This document shows positions 24,260 to 24,897 of a stretch of 24,897 nt of DNA, piece after piece. The first letter of the stretch is position 1, and every line of letters starts with the position of its first letter. This DNA is from Oscillospiraceae bacterium UBA6370 (GTDB taxonomy: Bacteria > Bacillota > Clostridia > Oscillospirales > Oscillospiraceae): positions 1 through 24,897 of the forward strand of contig DJRC01000037.1 of NCBI GenBank assembly GCA_002437735.1, in the 5' to 3' direction. The notes beneath the pieces are model-generated. The model was not told the DNA's origin. It saw only the letters and a list, made by a program, of their open reading frames with translations, and ran no database searches. The position numbers were made by a program, and so were the translations under genes.

Positions 24260-24706
24260 ATGTCACTCAATCGTGTCGTTATCATGGGCCGTCTGACCCG
24301 TGACCCCGAGCTGCGCCGCACGCAGACCGGGACGGCCGTGACGTCCTTCTCCCTCGCCGTGGACCGCGACTTCAAGAGCCGCGAGAGCGGCGAAAAGGCA
24401 ACGGATTTCATTGATGTCGTTGCCTGGCGCCAGACCGCCGAGTTTGTCTGCCAGTACTTCGCCAAGGGCCGCATGGCCGTGGTCGAGGGCCGGCTGCAGA
24501 TCCGCGACTGGAAAGATAAGGACGGCAACAACCGCCGCAGCGCGGAAGTGGTTGCCGACAACGTATACTTCGGCGACAGCAAGCGCGATGGAGCCTCCGG
24601 CGGCGATTATGCGCCCCCGGCCTACGGCTCGCCCGCTTCCACCTACTCCGCCCCTGCGGGCGGCGGCTTCGCCGAAATCGAAGAGGACGGGGAGCTCCCG
24701 TTCTGA
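24260..24706 (+). CDS. ssb: Single-stranded DNA-binding protein
   Basis: 148 aa. N-terminal OB fold (about 1-105) beginning LNRVVIMGRLTRDPELR and including FIDVVAWRQTAEFVCQYFAKG. A short Gly/Ser/Tyr/Pro-rich linker follows, then the acidic tip EEDGELPF, which recruits replication and repair partners. AGGAGG precedes the ATG, 12 nt after rpsF. The placement between rpsF and rpsR is the standard Firmicutes order, so this is the housekeeping copy. Confidence 0.98.
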   Translation: MSLNRVVIMGRLTRDPELRRTQTGTAVTSFSLAVDRDFKSRESGEKATDFIDVVAWRQTAEFVCQYFAKGRMAVVEGRLQIRDWKDKDGNNRRSAEVVADNVYFGDSKRDGASGGDYAPPAYGSPASTYSAPAGGGFAEIEEDGELPF

Positions 24707-24732
24707 CAAAATCTATAAAGGAGGATACTTCC

Positions 24733-24897
24733 ATGGCTATGGAACGCGAAAACAAGGCCCCTCGCGCCGGTGCTCCTGCGAACCGCAAGCGCCGCAAGGT
24801 CTGCCAGTTCTGCGTTGACAAGTGCGAATATATCGACTACAAGGATGCCGCCAAGCTGCGCCGCTTTATTTCCGAGCGCTCCAAGATCCTGCCCCGC
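24733..24897 (+). CDS. rpsR: Small-subunit ribosomal protein bS18 (5' part; cut by window end)
   Basis: First 55 codons. After a basic, Ala/Pro-rich start comes RKVCQFC...CEYIDYKD and LRRFISERSKILPR, all typical of bS18. The CxxC plus third Cys marks the zinc-ribbon (C+) form of the protein rather than the Cys-less paralogue expressed under zinc starvation. AAAGGAGG lies ahead of the ATG. Confidence 0.97.
   Translation, partial: MAMERENKAPRAGAPANRKRRKVCQFCVDKCEYIDYKDAAKLRRFISERSKILPR

Overview
The window is a GC-rich chromosomal segment of a spore-forming, Gram-positive anaerobe of the Clostridia, most likely an Oscillospiraceae (Flavonifractor / Lawsonibacter / Oscillibacter-like) gut bacterium. 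The grounds are spoIIP, the ComF / RecD2 / YerC-type gene set, ECF folate uptake, strong AGGAGG ribosome binding sites, and clear TTGACA/TATAAT-type promoters despite the high GC. The species call is inference; no rRNA is present. There is no phage, insertion sequence, CRISPR array or tRNA: this is core chromosome with one metabolically distinctive island.

Layout. (1) 1-10,492, plus strand, is mostly DNA repair: the tail of an exonuclease III gene, then radC-uvrB-EamA transporter-ybaK as a tight operon behind a promoter with an SOS-box-like site. uvrA follows with its own promoter, then a small membrane protein, recD2 and comF. (2) 10,545-11,713: mreB as a single-gene unit with its own promoter and terminator. 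(3) 11,727-21,030, minus strand, is a histidine / folate one-carbon island. Read in transcription order it runs folT-yerC, nhaC, a small membrane protein, hutH, a CntK-like amino-acid racemase, then fhs-fchA. (4) 21,134-22,540, plus strand: glyA, diverging from folT. (5) spoIIP on the minus strand, converging with glyA on a shared hairpin terminator. (6) 23,838-24,897, plus strand: the rpsF-ssb-rpsR operon, cut by the window end.

How the island may work. HutH deaminates L-histidine to urocanate. Further breakdown, by genes not in this window, normally yields formimino groups carried on tetrahydrofolate (THF). FchA and Fhs process formimino/methenyl/formyl-THF, and Fhs run in reverse yields ATP and formate. 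FolT imports folate, and its leader looks like a THF riboswitch. GlyA feeds serine-derived C1 units into the same pool. The gene that automatic annotation would call diaminopimelate epimerase carries the motifs of CntK, the cofactor-independent histidine racemase, so it may let D-histidine enter the pathway. YerC belongs to the TrpR-like family proposed elsewhere to be a histidine-responsive repressor (HisR). The NhaC-family antiporter is a candidate histidine or Na+ transporter.

The most interesting noncoding signals are these: the THF-riboswitch-like folT leader; a ~360-nt structured leader in front of nhaC; a perfect palindrome filling the 17-bp spacer of the hutH promoter; a ~160-nt hutH leader; and a 16-bp terminator hairpin between hutH and the racemase.
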